Notes: generated by a model not told the origin, from the letters alone. 64,000 bases of DNA from Galeruca laticollis (GCA_963921935.1 OY998184.1:89874364-89938363), one strand, 5' to 3'. Counted from the first letter of the stretch, positions 1 to 12,309 are shown. Made by a program: numbers and translations.

Positions 1-404
1 CATTCTTGTACAAGGTAATTAAAAAAAAAGCGTTTCTTTTAGAAATGTGGGTTCTTCTGTCAGTTTGTAATGCAACACTAAAATCTAATTGCCAAAATTT
101 CTTCGAGTGTGTTAATTAAATCTTATCGCCCTCGGGCGATACTTACAAAAAAATATATAAATACGTTCTCACAATTATTCCAAGCGGTACCTTTACCTTA
201 AAAAAACGCTGTTAAGTGAAAGGAAAAATGCTGGTATCCAATTATTCAGTCGTGAGGATACAGGATGTCCCAAATGTAACGTAATATCGGATTTATTTAA
301 TTATACATTTTTTTTATTTACTGTCGTATTCAGAGGCAACGTGAAAACAATGGGGGGGGTGCAGTTCTTTCTACGATATCCTGAAAATATAGAAAGGAGG
401 TTCA
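1..404. other. Unassigned AT-rich sequence
   Basis: No coding pattern, tRNA or recognisable repeat was found. A short palindrome (ATCGCCC-T-CGGGCGAT, about 124-140) is the only local structure noticed. Confidence 0.5.
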
Positions 405-557
405 ACTATAGATCAGTTATTTTCAATCACCTATATAAATGATAAGAAAATGGCTGAAAATAGAAAATTTCACCTGCTCTTTGTTGATCTGAAACAAGTT
501 TACGACAGTACACAAGTTGAAAAATTTTGGAACATCTAACAAATATTAATGCCACCT
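405..557 (+). pseudogene. Non-LTR retrotransposon RT fragment, 5' half
   Basis: The plus strand reads as the start of a LINE reverse transcriptase palm: a TDQLFSITYIND-like stretch, then LLFVDLKQVYDS, which matches the family motif A (F-V-D-x-K-x-A-Y-D with the first catalytic Asp), then a WNI stretch and a stop. The reading stops at the TTAA where the piggyBac element begins and resumes after it (3050-3190), so this is the older, interrupted element. 5'-truncated and degraded. Clade not determined; the style resembles CR1/RTE-type RTs common in insects. Confidence 0.6.
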
Positions 558-3049
558 TTAACCTTCATGGGACGGACATCAAAATTTTACGAAAAGGACT
601 AACTGGGGTCCGAGAAGACCCCATGCGTAAAATTGCAGAAATGCTGTATTTTTCTTTAAATTAAATATATAGAAAAGAAGTTTTATTAAAGTTTTACTAT
701 TAACCATTTATTAGTCAAAAATCATCACGAAACAATGCAAAATACCCTAATCACTAATACTACTAGCTACATATCATTTTAACATTTTTTACAAATTATC
801 TCCGATTTTGAATGTTCTAGGCACACAAAGTTATTACACCTAATACATATTTTTCTGGATTTTCTGTCTTTTCCTCTTTGACACATATGGCAGCGCCTCC
901 TGGTAATGTTTTGTTGTTCAACTCTATGTTCTGTTGCATCCAGTAGTTCGGGAAAAACGTCTGTCATATGCCGTTTTTTATTCGTCTGAATGTATTTATT
1001 ATTATATCGCCGGAAAACGTTTTTCTTTATGAGTTCTTTTCGTAGTCCCAAAATATACACTTTACGTTTATCCAAACTGTTTTTTCGCCAATCCGGGTTT
1101 TGCAGTAACCACAATTTATAAGCATTTATTCCTGCGATATCTATAAGATGCGAAAATATTGCCATTGGCCAGCGGTTTGACTTTCTCTGCACTGTATATT
1201 ATTTGGCCAACTTATCTGAAGTGTCGACAGCACCTTTTGTTTTGTTGTAATGAAGAATAATTTCTGGTTTATAGTGCTGTTCTTCTCCAGCTACTTTACT
1301 ATCAGTATGCTCACTTGAAAGTAAGATGACAGCATGTTTTTGTTTTGGAACATAGGATACTAGCGTTCTCTGATTTCTAAAAGCAAACATACTTGAAAAC
1401 TCTTTCTTGTACGATGCCGGTAGAAGTTCCCTGGGAATAAATGTTTTATTTTTCTGGAGGGTTCCACATCAAGTAATATTTTTTTTACACAACTTGTCAG
1501 CAAGTTCCAAACTTGTAAAATAGTTATCGGTCGTTATTCCAAATCCGCCTTCCAAATGGTCTGTCAAATCTAGGACAACCCTTTGACCTTGACCCTTTTC
1601 CGCTTTGTTACCTTGTTTTCCTAAAAATTGATAGATACATAGGACTATAAACTCTGCCTATATTGCTTTTCAAATAACTTACCCAAATAAACTTGAATGT
1701 TTGCAATATAAGAAGTGGTGCAGTCCACAAGAGCCCATATTTTGATTCCATACTTATCAGGTTTACTCTTCATATAGACTCGGAATGGTGCTTTACCCCT
1801 AAATGGTACAAGCTGCTCATCTACACATAGATGGTCGCCAGGATTAAGTGATATTTTACAATTAGAAGTGAAAATATCGAATATATCTCTTATCGGAGCT
1901 AGCTTATCTACTAATTTTCGTTCTTGTCATGTTTGAAAATTATCAAAGCGTAAAAATGAAGTAATTTGTTTGAATCTGTCTCTTGACATTGCAGCAGGAT
2001 TTATAGGACGACAGTAAGAAATATCTTGACACCAGATCATATCGATAGTCTCCTTCGATCCGTGAAGTGCGCCAAGAATAAGCAACAGTCCAATATAAGC
2101 TTCAATCTTTGTGGAATCAACAGGTACAAAAACTTTAATTTCATTCGGATTTTCTATATTCCATTTATCATAATATGTTTGTGCCTTTCTGTTTGTTTCG
2201 GTTACTATTAAGTTCAGAATATCCGGAGATAGGAAAAGAAGAGAAGCGTCTTTTATACTTGAGATATCAGAACTGTAATTTGTAAGGCCTAGAACATGTC
2301 TCCGAATATTAGCTTTTGAACGTCTAACTTTTGTTTTTCCTGGAATTTTTGACCACTCAGTTCCATCTTTAGATTTATATACTGGAATGCCCTGGCTGTT
2401 ACTAACTGTTGGTTCCTCTGGGTTCGTTTTCTCTATACTTTGATCAACAACTATTACATCATCTTCTTCCTCTACTTCTGTGACAATGTCTTCATCTTCT
2501 AAGTCACTCGATGTTTCCTCATTGATAACACTATCAAACTCTGAATCATTACTTTCAAGTATACGTAACATGTCATCGTCAGTAAGCCCCTTGCGATTGT
2601 TTCTAAATTAAAACTGATTTACAAAACGATGTACCCTACTCGCAATATCACAAGAGACTAACCCGAATATTCAAGTCTAAAAATTATATCGCAGTGCGGG
2701 GAATCCCCTATTTGAACTGGTAATTTACATTTTACAATTATATGGGTAAATTCCCTGTGAGTAAACAAACGTTAAATGTATGGGACTCCCCGATTTTACT
2801 AACAGTTACCGGGATTATTTTATCGGACGTAAAAGGCTGACCGGGGTCTGAAGATACCCCTGGAATATAAAACTATTTTTTGTTTATACCAGCCAATAAA
2901 AACTATTAAATACATCATATTTTATCAAAATAATTCATAAACTGCAGCTAGATGAAAGATCAATGTTTAAAAATTTGCGTTTGCAAAGATACAGCAAAAA
3001 CATACGTCATGGGGTACAAACGGACCCCGGCCAGTCCTATGAAGGTTAA
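558..3049 (-). mobile_element. piggyBac-superfamily DNA transposon, complete ends
   Basis: A 2.5-kb element bounded on both sides by TTAA (558-561 and 3046-3049), the known piggyBac target duplication. The inner termini are inverted repeats: CCTTCATGGGAC on the left and CCTTCATAGGAC read from the right. Related GGGGTC(C/T)-rich stretches lie inside both ends (about 596-625 and 2837-2865; also about 3021-3035). The element carries a broken transposase on the minus strand. It sits inside a LINE RT fragment whose reading frame is recognisable on both sides, so the insertion is younger than that LINE. Confidence 0.9.
779..2571 (-). pseudogene. piggyBac transposase (PGBD-like), broken
   Basis: A cut-and-paste DDD transposase read on the minus strand in three main pieces. 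The N-terminal part (2571-1927) is rich in Asp/Glu, as is usual for PGBD proteins, and enters the transposase domain. Between the uninterrupted pieces (1926-1391) frame-shifted sequence still shows the catalytic neighbourhoods VDEQLVPFRGK, PDKYGIKIWALVD and GITTDNYFTS, matching the three family Asp motifs. The end (1192-779) carries the Cys-rich C-terminal domain (C-x2-C, C-x2-C, VCLEH, C-x2-C). Frameshifts near 1926, 1650, 1450 and 1195 make it non-functional. Family assignment is secure from motifs plus TTAA ends. Confidence 0.88.
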
Positions 3050-3190
3050 TAAAATCAATCAAAAAAATCTGTATTTGTAGAGGCCAAGAAGGACGCAAAA
3101 TATCACAAGGATTCCATATAATCGAAAGACTAAAACAAGGATTGATGCATGTGCATTCATAATTTTCAATTTTTTATCTTTCCTGAGGAA
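3050..3190 (+). pseudogene. Non-LTR RT fragment, continuation after piggyBac
   Basis: Directly after the right TTAA the plus strand reads SQGFHIIERLKQG, the family motif before the active-site domain (usually ISQGFxxTKGLKQG). It continues the interrupted RT of 405-557. The reading then breaks into stops. Confidence 0.55.
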
Positions 3191-4769
3191 TAGTCTAGAG
3201 TAAGCGTTCTTGCAGTTCGTGAAGATGTGGTCACCCCACCTACATCTCAAGTTTACTGTAATTTCCGAGTAATTGCGGGATTACAGATCACCATTTCATC
3301 GCGTTTTTTAGATCTTTTCAAAGGTCTGCGTTGTTGATGAAAGAATTTCAGTACAGTTTTGTATCGTCTAAATAAAGGAATATAGAACTAGAAACATAGT
3401 ACTGTAAATCACTGGCATACAATACAAAGAGCAGCAGATTTACTGATAAAAAATGCTGAGCTACCCTAACTTTGAAATTTTTTGTTCGTTAAAAAATCAG
3501 AAATCCACTTTTTAAGTCTACATCTTGTCACATATGTTCTCCCCCGGCTTGAGACTCTTCCTCAGGTTGTGGTATTCGACTCCAGTTAATGTATCTTTAT
3601 AGCAATCACTGGGATGGGGTGAACAATCGATATTAAATTGGACGCCACCAGCTTTTTAAGCGATACTTAAATTAAACAAAATACTAAAAAGGTTAAAAGC
3701 TGGAAAACCTTATATTTACTTTAACTTGACAAACGAAATACTAAAAATATTTTAACGCGATGGTCCAAGTTAATATAAATTGCTGAAAATCAAATATCAA
3801 ATGTTCAGCAAATTATATTTATTAATAACTCAATAGATAATTCACATTAACTGCATATCCAAAACTCAAGACGAATACGAACGTCGTTATACAATAAAAA
3901 TCTCCAATTCTAGATTTCCATGAATTGAATAAAAGACAAAGGACTTATCTTTGGAGAGGTTCTGGAATTATTCAGCTCCCAGCTAGGTCCTAGTCGATGG
4001 AGATATGGTCTTCAATCCATCCCGGCCGGTTTTCGGTTGTCTTCTATGGGTGGTGTTTTCATAGGGCCTACCCAGGGGCTGCAGAGCTGAGGAAAGAAAA
4101 ATGAGTAAAAATCAAGGAAAAATTCTGGGAAGGAAGGAATAAATAGAACAGATAGGAAGCTTATGCTTCAACACATAAAAAACTGAATCTAGTTTTAAAA
4201 ATAAAACTAACAGAAGTCTGTTCTATCATATTCGCTTGGTTCCCTAAATAAACAGAAAATGCGGAATTATAAAAAAGCTAAAAAAATAATGAAAAGAAAT
4301 TATTAAAAATTTGCTTCAAAAAGAATATATAATGTTTCTTTTTTACAATAAAAAAGAATTAAACATACAAAATTCATCAAACGCCAGCCGATATTATAAT
4401 TTTAAATCAAACAGTAAAAACATCGGGAAAAATATTTGAAAAATCTAACTCACCAGCAAATATGTGAAACCACAACGATGTAGGTACTAACTCATGAATT
4501 TTACTGATAGGAAGAGACTTTTCCAATGTACGATATCGTTTAAATACACGAATTTTGTTAAAGAAACAAGTTTTTTAATTTCGAAACATTAGTACGACGA
4601 AATTAAAATACCATAGTCCGATAGAAATCGTAACAGGCGATCGGCTTGTTACAATCTAACCCCTTAGATGATCCAATTTGTGGAGAAGTCGTCGGGTAGG
4701 TACCATATCGAAGGCTTATGACACGTCAGTAGGCTCATTATTGTCCAAAGCCTCAACGCAGAGTTAGAA
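3191..4769. other. Unassigned intergenic or degenerate repeat sequence
   Basis: No clear gene. On the minus strand around 3525-3600 a short open stretch ends EYHNLRKSLKPGENICDKM-stop, and TGGTGGCGTCC follows at about 3640-3655 (minus); this could be the tail and primer site of a gypsy element, but neither is conserved enough to claim. A GC-richer patch at 3975-4090 has no recognised identity. Confidence 0.3.
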
Positions 4770-5157
4770 ATTAATTAGCCTAATAAAGCGTTTAGAAAAA
4801 TCAAAGCTTGCAAGAATAGGGCTAGAAGTAAGACATTTCTTAACTTCAGTAAAGCATTTTCAGCTTTAGGAGTCCAAGAAATTGATTCGCCTTTTTTTCT
4901 GCTATGAATAAGATCAGCGATTGGAGAACAAACAGTAGAAAAATAATAAATCAATAATACTAACCAAAAAGACCTATGAGATATTTTATCTCAGTAGTAT
5001 TCTTTGGAGCGGAATAACTTAATAGTTTAATAGCTTTATCGTCATTTGTGCGAAGACCATTTTTATCAACAGCAAAACCTAACAATTTAAGAGATTCACG
5101 ACAAAATTTACATTTTTTAAGATTGACAGTAAGATTGGCTGCCTTCAGTTGACACAA
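4770..5157 (-). pseudogene. Ty3/gypsy reverse transcriptase to RNase H junction fragment
   Basis: The minus-strand reading contains AANLTVNLKKCKFCRESLKLLGF, then a VDKNGLRTNDDKAIKLL stretch and TEIKYLIGLFG. This is the conserved end of Ty3/gypsy RT (L-x-L-N-x2-K-C-x-F, a G-D-x2-K stretch, then the LGL connection). Past a frameshift it continues as ADLIHSRKKGESISWTPKAE, the usual entry into RNase H (W-T-x2-C/A-E). No LTR or other domain of the same element lies adjacent. About 130 codons of a protein normally exceeding 1000 residues. Confidence 0.72.
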
Positions 5158-5870
5158 TCGAAATGAAAGTTAAATAAATTTAAAGAAAAACTAATAAAGT
5201 CTGGAAGAAACAAAACCAACTTTCAGTAGGAGATTGGCTAAATTCTTTAATTTCGCAACGTCCATCAATCTTGTTTCTCCACTTATCACTTTCGAATCTT
5301 GAAACCCTGTTTTTCAGCTGCTTTTCAGGGATAAACAAGTCGAAATAGCTGTGGAGTCATACTTGTGAATTCGGGACAAAATAAGTTACATAACAAAAAT
5401 AAGTGGATTATGCGTTTAACAAGGTGCCATGTATCGAATGCCAAATCACATGATTGCACCAGGACGGCCAGAACATCGGCTTTTTGTATATATTTTATAT
5501 GTATATGTCGTGGATGTAATTAGAAATAATCAATGTAAAACTATTGCGAATAAAGACATTTTAAAACAAACTTTCGAATCTAATAATTTTGATTGTTCTT
5601 ATTAATGATCTTTATAGTAATTGTTTCGTAGGTAAAGTGTACATCATCAGGGTGTAACTTCATTATTTAAACGAAAATTATTGTTAATTAACATTATTCT
5701 GTTTAATAAAAAGATCCCTCGTAAAATGTAACAAATTATTTATAGCGGCCAAAGCATATTTTGGTATATTTGTAGTGTCTGTCTAGGGCTGCTGACTAAT
5801 AAACTGCCCCAACTGTATACCATTACGAGATATATGGACACTGAAATCGAGAACAGATAAAACATTGTTA
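5158..5870. other. Unassigned
   Basis: No reading frame, RNA gene or repeat recognised. A TCATCAGGGTG-like phrase at about 5643-5655 recalls the end regions of Penelope-like elements but is too short to claim. Confidence 0.35.
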
Positions 5871-5871
5871 G

Positions 5872-6480
5872 GTGGAATCCCATAGGCGCACGTATTTATT
5901 TTATCCACGATTTTTTTCAAATAGATTTGTGAAATTTACTATTAATACTAAATCTCTTTTCCACTTTGAGAGAAAGTTAGGTTTTCTCACAAATAATAAT
6001 ATCAATATTAGCAGGTCAGAACAAAAACTTTTACATTTGATAAAATCTGGCAGGTTTAAGAAAATTGACCACAAGTTAGGAAACACTTTTATGGACTCAG
6101 ATAGAGTTTTCACAATTGTAAAAAAGGCGATCAGAAAACATCAGAATATCTATAGAGTCAATCCATATCTGTCAATTATGACAGAAGCCAGAAGAACGAC
6201 GCCATACTAGAATGAAAAAGTACAATTTAGCGAAGATCAGTGGCTTCAAGTTGAAGAACTTGAGATAACCAAATATAAATATTCGTTTGATGAGGCTGAA
6301 GATTAGAATATTGTTGACATGAGAAAAAACAGAAAGATGGATAGGTCTCAACTCTAAATTGATAATTTGTTATTAAACATCAAGAAATTCAAAGCTAGCG
6401 CAGTAAAAAAATATCACATTATTCGAAAAAAAACCTTTCATCCCAGAAAATTACCGAGGTTTCTATTATAATTTGTAGCA
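5872..6480 (+). other. Unrecognised degraded coding-like stretch
   Basis: An open plus-strand stretch of 112 codons (5872-6210) is followed, through an in-frame stop, by more coding-like sequence (VQFSEDQWLQVEELEI, about 6215-6310) with sparse stops to about 6470. The composition is Lys/Arg-rich and hydrophilic, with no membrane segment, Cys cluster or catalytic motif that I recognise. It may be a relic of a gag or accessory protein of a retroelement. No function assigned. Confidence 0.3.
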
Positions 6481-7215
6481 AGGATAAAATTAAAGTGTTT
6501 ACATATTATTTTATTGCTAAAAAGGGTTTTTAAATCACAAAATTTTGCTAAATTAATATTTTTTTACATATGATTATGGCTACTCATAAACAATGAGTTC
6601 GAAAAAAGTGATATTTTTTTCTTTCCGTTGTCTAATTTTTTTGGCATTACAGATATTTTTCAAAAATTGACTTATTTTTCAATATATCTTTTGTTGAGAA
6701 ATATAAGTTGGCAATGGCAAAAATAATTAGTCAAGTAATGTCAGATGTATAATAAGATTGTGAAATGTATGTGAATAAAGTGAACAACAGGTTATGGGCC
6801 CAAAAGTGGTTCTTGAAGTTTAATTTAAATGTGTAAATGTGGGCAAGTGATATAGAAAAGGCAAAGACAATATTGCTAGAGACATTCACCTCATCAAGTA
6901 AATCAGATCTTTCTAAATTAAAAAATAATATCATTAGCAATAAAAAATAATATAAATATGCAATATACATTGCATTTAGATAACATTTTTGTTGAAATGT
7001 TAAATTTTAAACCCTATTTTAGACAATATTCTAATAGAAGTATACAGTCAAAACTTGATGTAACTAAATAATATGAAATTATAAATGCATTTCTAAGTAC
7101 CTAATAATTTTTCATGTTTTTTAATAAATCAAAATATTGACCTATACCTAATATCTACTATTTCTGTGAAAATTTCTTTGTTAAACACCTATATATTGAT
7201 AAATCAATTATTTAT
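6481..7215. other. AT-rich, nothing recognised
   Basis: Very AT-rich with short incidental open frames only. A polyadenylation-like region for the minus-strand THAP sequence is not identifiable, because that gene's stop at 7216 faces this stretch. Confidence 0.35.
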
Positions 7216-7775
7216 TCATTCACTTCTTTTTGGAGTAACTGTGGCATTCAAGTCTGCTGGTGTGACAGAAGTAGAATCTTGAACAGCGTGTGTTGATAAT
7301 TTCAGCTCGGGTTCAACTGAATAGCTACAACTAGCCTCATTAATAGCACAGGACTCTTGTGCTTTTTTAGCTCTCAGTTTCACAAACTGAGCATTTAAAG
7401 CTTCCTGTAACTTTAAAGTCCTAGGAACCTCAGTTACAGATGCAGTGCCAATTTGTGGTACAGCTAAAGAGGTTGATGGTTCAGCTTCAATTATTGAGGA
7501 AGGAATGTATCCTAGTTAGTTGTTAGTTTTTTTTTCTTTAATTATTATAGATTTACCTGGTAAATTGACTGATGGAAAAACTCCTCAAACTCCTCTTTTC
7601 AGAACTTTATTTGGACCAAAATCTTTAGGTAAAAAGTGTAAGGCACACACTTCTACAATTGTTGTAAATATTCTCAGATATCATTTTCTCCTTCAATTTT
7701 CTGTTTCCACATAAACTTACCCATTTGTCAAAAATTACTTTATTTTTTAAAATTGACATCCAAACAGCTTGGTTA
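7216..7775 (-). pseudogene. THAP-domain protein fragment
   Basis: On the minus strand two overlapping frames give a THAP zinc-finger signature: KWVSLCGNRKLKEK and YNNCR in one frame, then VCALHFLPKDFG, LKRGV and FPSVNLPG in the next. These match the family's C-x-HF and AVPS-x-NLP features; the first Cys pair is not seen. After two stops the same frame opens into an 85-90 residue tail rich in Ser/Thr/Pro/Glu/Ala that ends at TGA (7216-7218). THAP domains bind DNA and occur in P-element and ISL2EU-type transposases and in host regulators. The frameshift and stops argue for a pseudogene, though an unrecognised intron near 7518-7545 could account for some. Confidence 0.6.
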
Positions 7776-8583
7776 GGGTAAATTCACAGATGACGGTATT
7801 ACAGCAATTAGTAAAATGAAGTTCGTTAGTAACCTTCCAAGCGAATAGATGGCGTTAAAAATGCAGTTTAGCAGTGGCTATAAAAGATCGGAGGGCATGA
7901 TGTATGTCAACAGTGCTGCGATTTGACCAATCAGGAATCTACATAATTGCCAACTTAAATTCAAATCAGTCCTCGTGGTTTACTCGTACAAACAGGGTGT
8001 AAGCATTTGCAAACAGTCAAATTTCAATTCTTCAAAAACAAACTTATGCCTAGAATTCTTTTATTATGTTGTCTATTGTTAAGTGCTGTTTGCATTATAG
8101 CCGTCAATTGATCTTTTTCGTATATTACAATAGAAATTAATAAGTGTATTGCTGTAAGTAATATATTTATATGTCAAAGTAGTCAATGTCAAATATTTTT
8201 ATAAAAGAAAATCACCAATAAAATATTTTTATGACAATTTAACTCATGTATAAAAAATCGCATATGCCACAGTGCAATTGTCAATTTGACAGCGGCAAAA
8301 GTTAGCTTTAACTTTTACAGCGAAAAATACACTAGTGGTTTTTTCACTTATTCATTTGTTCATCAATTATCGCGGTGTTGGTTACCAGAATAAATAGTTT
8401 GGCATGTTTATCAACAACTTATTGAATTTTCAAGAACTAACAATAAGTCGATTCGGTGTGTCTACGAACGCCGAAGTTAGTCAAATTGTACATTAAAATA
8501 AAAATGTGTTTATTTTTAATGTTTCATAAATAAAGTTAGCATTGATATGTTTCCAAATTTCTCATTCATTAAATTGTCGTGTC
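7776..8583. other. Unassigned AT-rich region
   Basis: No coding signal. A small inverted repeat (AAAAGTTAGCTTTAACTTTT, about 8296-8318) is present. Confidence 0.35.
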
Positions 8584-8806
8584 GAATTACACTCGAGGTT
8601 TGTATTGATATTGGGTAAATTTGTGTTGTTCAAATTCTAAACTGTTTCCTTTAGCAATTTGACTCGAATAACTGTCAACCTAAAAACACTCCACCCTCGG
8701 TGTCGTGTTTTCAATAGTTGACAGTTATTCTCGTCAAATTGCTAGGAAACAGTTTCTCATTAAACAACCCAAATTTACCCGATAAAATACAAACAACTTG
8801 TGTAAT
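8584..8806. repeat. 220-bp foldback palindrome, MITE-like
   Basis: The sequence folds on itself almost throughout. The left arm AAACTGTTTCC(TT)TAGCAATT, about 8639-8658, matches the reverse complement of the right arm, about 8732-8755. Pairing extends outward through GGGTAAATTTG to GTAATTACAC-like ends, and inward to AAAACAC/GTGTTTT around 8682-8711. Each arm is about 95 nt with scattered mismatches. There is no coding capacity. No certain target duplication was identified. Confidence 0.75.
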
Positions 8807-9639
8807 TATAAGTGAAAAATACATGTAATTTAATAAATTAGATCTAAAATCGACAAAATTATTTCCAGAAAATATACAGTCATGCTAAAAAACTTATTTT
8901 TTTAAATTATTATAAGACACCTCCAACAGACAAATAATTGGTTAAATAAGACATTTAATGTTTGTCGGGCAATAATAGAGAAAAAACCTCCAAAGCTCGC
9001 TATATTGATCCCTAATTTAAAATAGACAGATCTGCGTATAAAAGATCAACTGATTCGAAGTGACCACGCCAATGGGTCGCAATACAGCCCGAGGAAACGG
9101 GGCGTGATGAGATAGAGACCAGCTGGTGGTACGCGGCGTTTATTCCAGGTGAAAATAATGAAATCAACGAGCCGAAACAATACATCGACTAGCCCTTGTG
9201 CATCTGATATATTTGCCTACCCCTAATTCTAACTTGATTACCATTATGCGACTTATCCGATCGACCACCATGATATGCTAATCAGATCTTTTAGAAAATC
9301 TGAGCGGTTCCTGTAAATTTTTGTAATTTCATAAATTCGATTATGTTCGAGAGCCGGTTCTGATAAATGCAGAAGCTGTAGACTTTTTACAACCGTTAAG
9401 TGTCCGGCAATTACAATCTCCGACTGAAATCTTACTACAACTTTTCGTTGTATCGTATTTCACTGAAACACAAATAAGAAACATGAAAAGTACCTGTGAT
9501 GTTCGAAGATTGGGTTACTATAAAAAAATATATGCAGATACGATTCAAGATAAAATTCCAAGCGTCAAAATCACAAGAACTGATTGGTTATTAACAAATT
9601 GAAAATGTTCACAAGCAAAATATTTATTGAAATTAACTG
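8807..9639. other. Unassigned; GC-richer patch at 9050-9170
   Basis: Mostly AT-rich. The patch 9050-9170 is distinctly richer in G and C. Its minus strand contains a TTCGAATC box-B-like word (about 9054-9061), so a tRNA-derived SINE is possible, but no A-box partner or tail is evident. Confidence 0.25.
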
Positions 9640-9742
9640 ACTCGACCCTTACTTCGTGGAATCTACTCATATTAGTGCTTTAAATGAAACTAACTGTTAA
9701 TTCCACAATATACTGAAAATTGTTGAAAATTCTAAAAAATTG

Positions 9743-9776
9743 ACAATTGTTTCGATAAATCAATATCATCGTCAGA
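9743..9776 (-). ncRNA. Hammerhead-like motif, Penelope B left end
   Basis: Minus strand: CTGACGA core, then a GATA/TATC helix with loop, GAAAC, and a self-complementary ACAATTGT followed by C (potential GUC-type cleavage site). This is the order of a minimal type I hammerhead with a palindromic helix III, as reported for Penelope-like elements. One extra U lies between the core and helix II, so activity is uncertain. Confidence 0.45.
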
Positions 9777-9984
9777 AGTTACATTTCATTTGATGCCTAC
9801 CTGATGTTTAGTACTTATTTTTGGCTAGACCAAGAAGTGACCTAACTCGTGATTGACTTAATATATGTTAATAGAAAAAAGAAGAAGATGTGATATTACA
9901 AATATTGAAGCTTAGATATTATTAGCCCTATGGTGATACTCTGAATATAATTTTTCCAATTCAGATCAGTATAACTGTGCAATG

Positions 9985-10708
9985 ATACAGAAAACCAGGA
10001 AAACTATACCTGCTGATCTTTACAATTATCACTTAAGAAGACAGTTTATTAGTGGAGAACTCCCTAGATTTATCTGTTCATTGACAACTTCATATTGTGG
10101 GTTTCTTAAATGTCTTCTAATTTCCAATTCTTCAAGGAAGTCCAGTTCTTGTTTCTTTTCGCAAATATGCAGCACTTCTAGTTTTGTGTTAGGTGTCAAT
10201 GAATGATTGGTGTCAAGTAGATGTTTTGCGTAATGGGATTTATCTGGTTGTTTTAATCTGTATACTCGTAAGTGTTCACTGTATCGGATTTCAAAATTTA
10301 TAAGGGTCTGACCTAAATATCATCCCAAATCATTCTGGACATTTGAGTTTATATATACCTGATTTCTTTAATGGTGGTATTTTTGTTTTTACTTTTAACA
10401 ATTTTGTACTTACGTTACTTTCTGTTTTAAAAGAAATTGTTGTATTCGTTGCTAAATATATTATCTTTGAAATATTATTAGAAATATTTCCTGCATATGT
10501 GATGGTTTTATAAGTTTTTATTTCATCACTTTGTTTAGGAAGTATTAGTTGTAATGCCACTTTTTCCTCTTTTTTATTAATTAGCTTATTTATCATATGC
10601 AATGGATAACCATTGGATGTTGCTATTTGTCTAATTGTATTAATCTCTCTATCAAAATTAAATTTGTTCATCATCATCATCATTGAATTATATGCCACTA
10701 GTTTTAAA
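9985..10708 (-). pseudogene. Penelope-like C-terminal fragment, inverted copy
   Basis: The minus strand encodes the region after the RT domain: KLVAYNSM, four ATG codons in a row replacing a short lost stretch, FDREINTIRQIA, KKEEKVALQL, and the start of the GIY-YIG domain (GIYKLKCPE). It then breaks by frameshift near 10325 into the GIY-YIG remainder. It mirrors the plus-strand copy at 11640-12309. Not functional alone. Confidence 0.75.
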
Positions 10709-12309
10709 TGCAATCAAAAAGAAAGTAGAAGATAATAACCTAACAGTTACAAAATCTGATAAGGGGAACACAGCTGCCATATTGACAACTGAAAATTATA
10801 ATTCAAAAATTCATAACTTTATAGAATCTAGTGATGTAAAAGTTCTTAAAGCAGACCGAACAAAAAAGTTTTCTAATAATGTGAGGGATATTGTTAATAA
10901 TTCAAATTATCTTTTAAGTGATTACGAAAAGTGGTCTATCATACATAAGAATCCTCATTGTCCACAATTATATGGAACCGTTGAATTACATAAAATAACG
11001 AAACCAATTTCTCAGTACTCAATTGGAAATTCAATAGAACTAACCAAAACATTAAAAGCAATCAACTTACAAGATAACTATAAACTTATTTCGTTTAATG
11101 TTACTAATATGTTCACTAAAATTCCTCATAAAGAATGTCTAATACTTGTAAGAAAATTACTAGAAGATAAAAATATTAATCCAGGAATAATCTCAGATAT
11201 ACTTAACTTATTTATTTGATGTATGTATTAATCAGAATTATTCCACTTTTGACAATAAGATATATATTCAGAATGAAGGTTCACCAATGGGAAGCCCTAC
11301 ATCACCTATTTTGGCAAACATTTTTATGGACAGTTTAGAAAGAAAGATCTTTGAAAGTAGTATTTCGAAAAACGTTTTATTTTGGTATAGATATGTAGAT
11401 GACATATTAGCTTGTTTTTTGGGTAGTGAACGACAATTAGATGTATTTTTCAACCACATTAATAATTTACACCCAAAAATTAAATTTAAATTAGAAATTG
11501 AAGAAAATAGCTCAATCAATTTTCTTGATTTAAAAATTCAAAGAGTAAATAATGTACTTGATTATTCAATTTACCGAAAACCAACACACACTGATGTGAT
11601 AATTCCATATAGTTCTAATCACCCTATGTCACATAAATTAGTGGCATATAATTCAATGATACATAAAGCTCTTTCAGTTCCTATAAACAAATGTAATTTT
11701 GATAGAGAGATTAATACAATTAGACAAATAGCAACATCTAATGGTTATCCATTACATATGATAATTAAACTAATTAATAAAAAAGAGGAAGAAGTGGCAT
11801 TACAACTAATATTTCCTAAACAAACTGATGAAATAAAAACTTATAAACCATCACATATGCAGGAAACATTTCTAATAATATTTCAAAGATAATATACAAC
11901 AATTTCTTTTAAAACAGAAAGTAACGTTAGTACAAAATTGTTAAATGTAAAAATAAAAAGACCACCATTAAAGAAATCAGTTATATATAAACTCAAATGT
12001 CCAGAATGTTATGCTGTCGATTTGGGTCAGACCCTTAAAAATTTTGAAATCCGATACAGTGAACACTTACGAGCATACAGATTAAAACAACCAGATAAAT
12101 CCCACTACGCAAAACATCTACTTGACACAAATCATTCATTGACACCTAACACAGAACTAGAAGTGCTACATATTTGTGAAAAGAAACAAGAACTGAATTT
12201 CCTTGAAGAATTGGAAATTAGAAGACCTTTAAGAAACCCACAATATGAAGTTGTCAATGAACAGATAAATCTAGGGAGTTCTCCACTAATAAACTGTCTT
12301 CTTATGTAA
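10709..12309 (+). pseudogene. Penelope-like RT and GIY-YIG endonuclease, family B
   Basis: The plus strand carries the RT motifs in order: KSDKGNTAAIL (motif 1), LISFNVTNMFTKIP (motif A, with the catalytic Asp replaced by Asn), GSPMGSPTSPILAN (motif B), YRYVDDILACF (motif C with YVDD), and NFLDLKI with YRKPTHTD (motif E region). A frameshift near 11885 leads into the C-terminal GIY-YIG domain, seen as IYKLKCPEC and LGQT, with the conserved YIG worn down to LG. A stop at 11217-11219 and the shift break the gene. Penelope elements use this RT for target-primed copying and the GIY-YIG nuclease for cutting. Confidence 0.85.

Noticed and set aside
9050..9170. Possible tRNA-derived SINE or tRNA gene
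   Set aside because: Only a box-B-like word; no A box, cloverleaf or tail.
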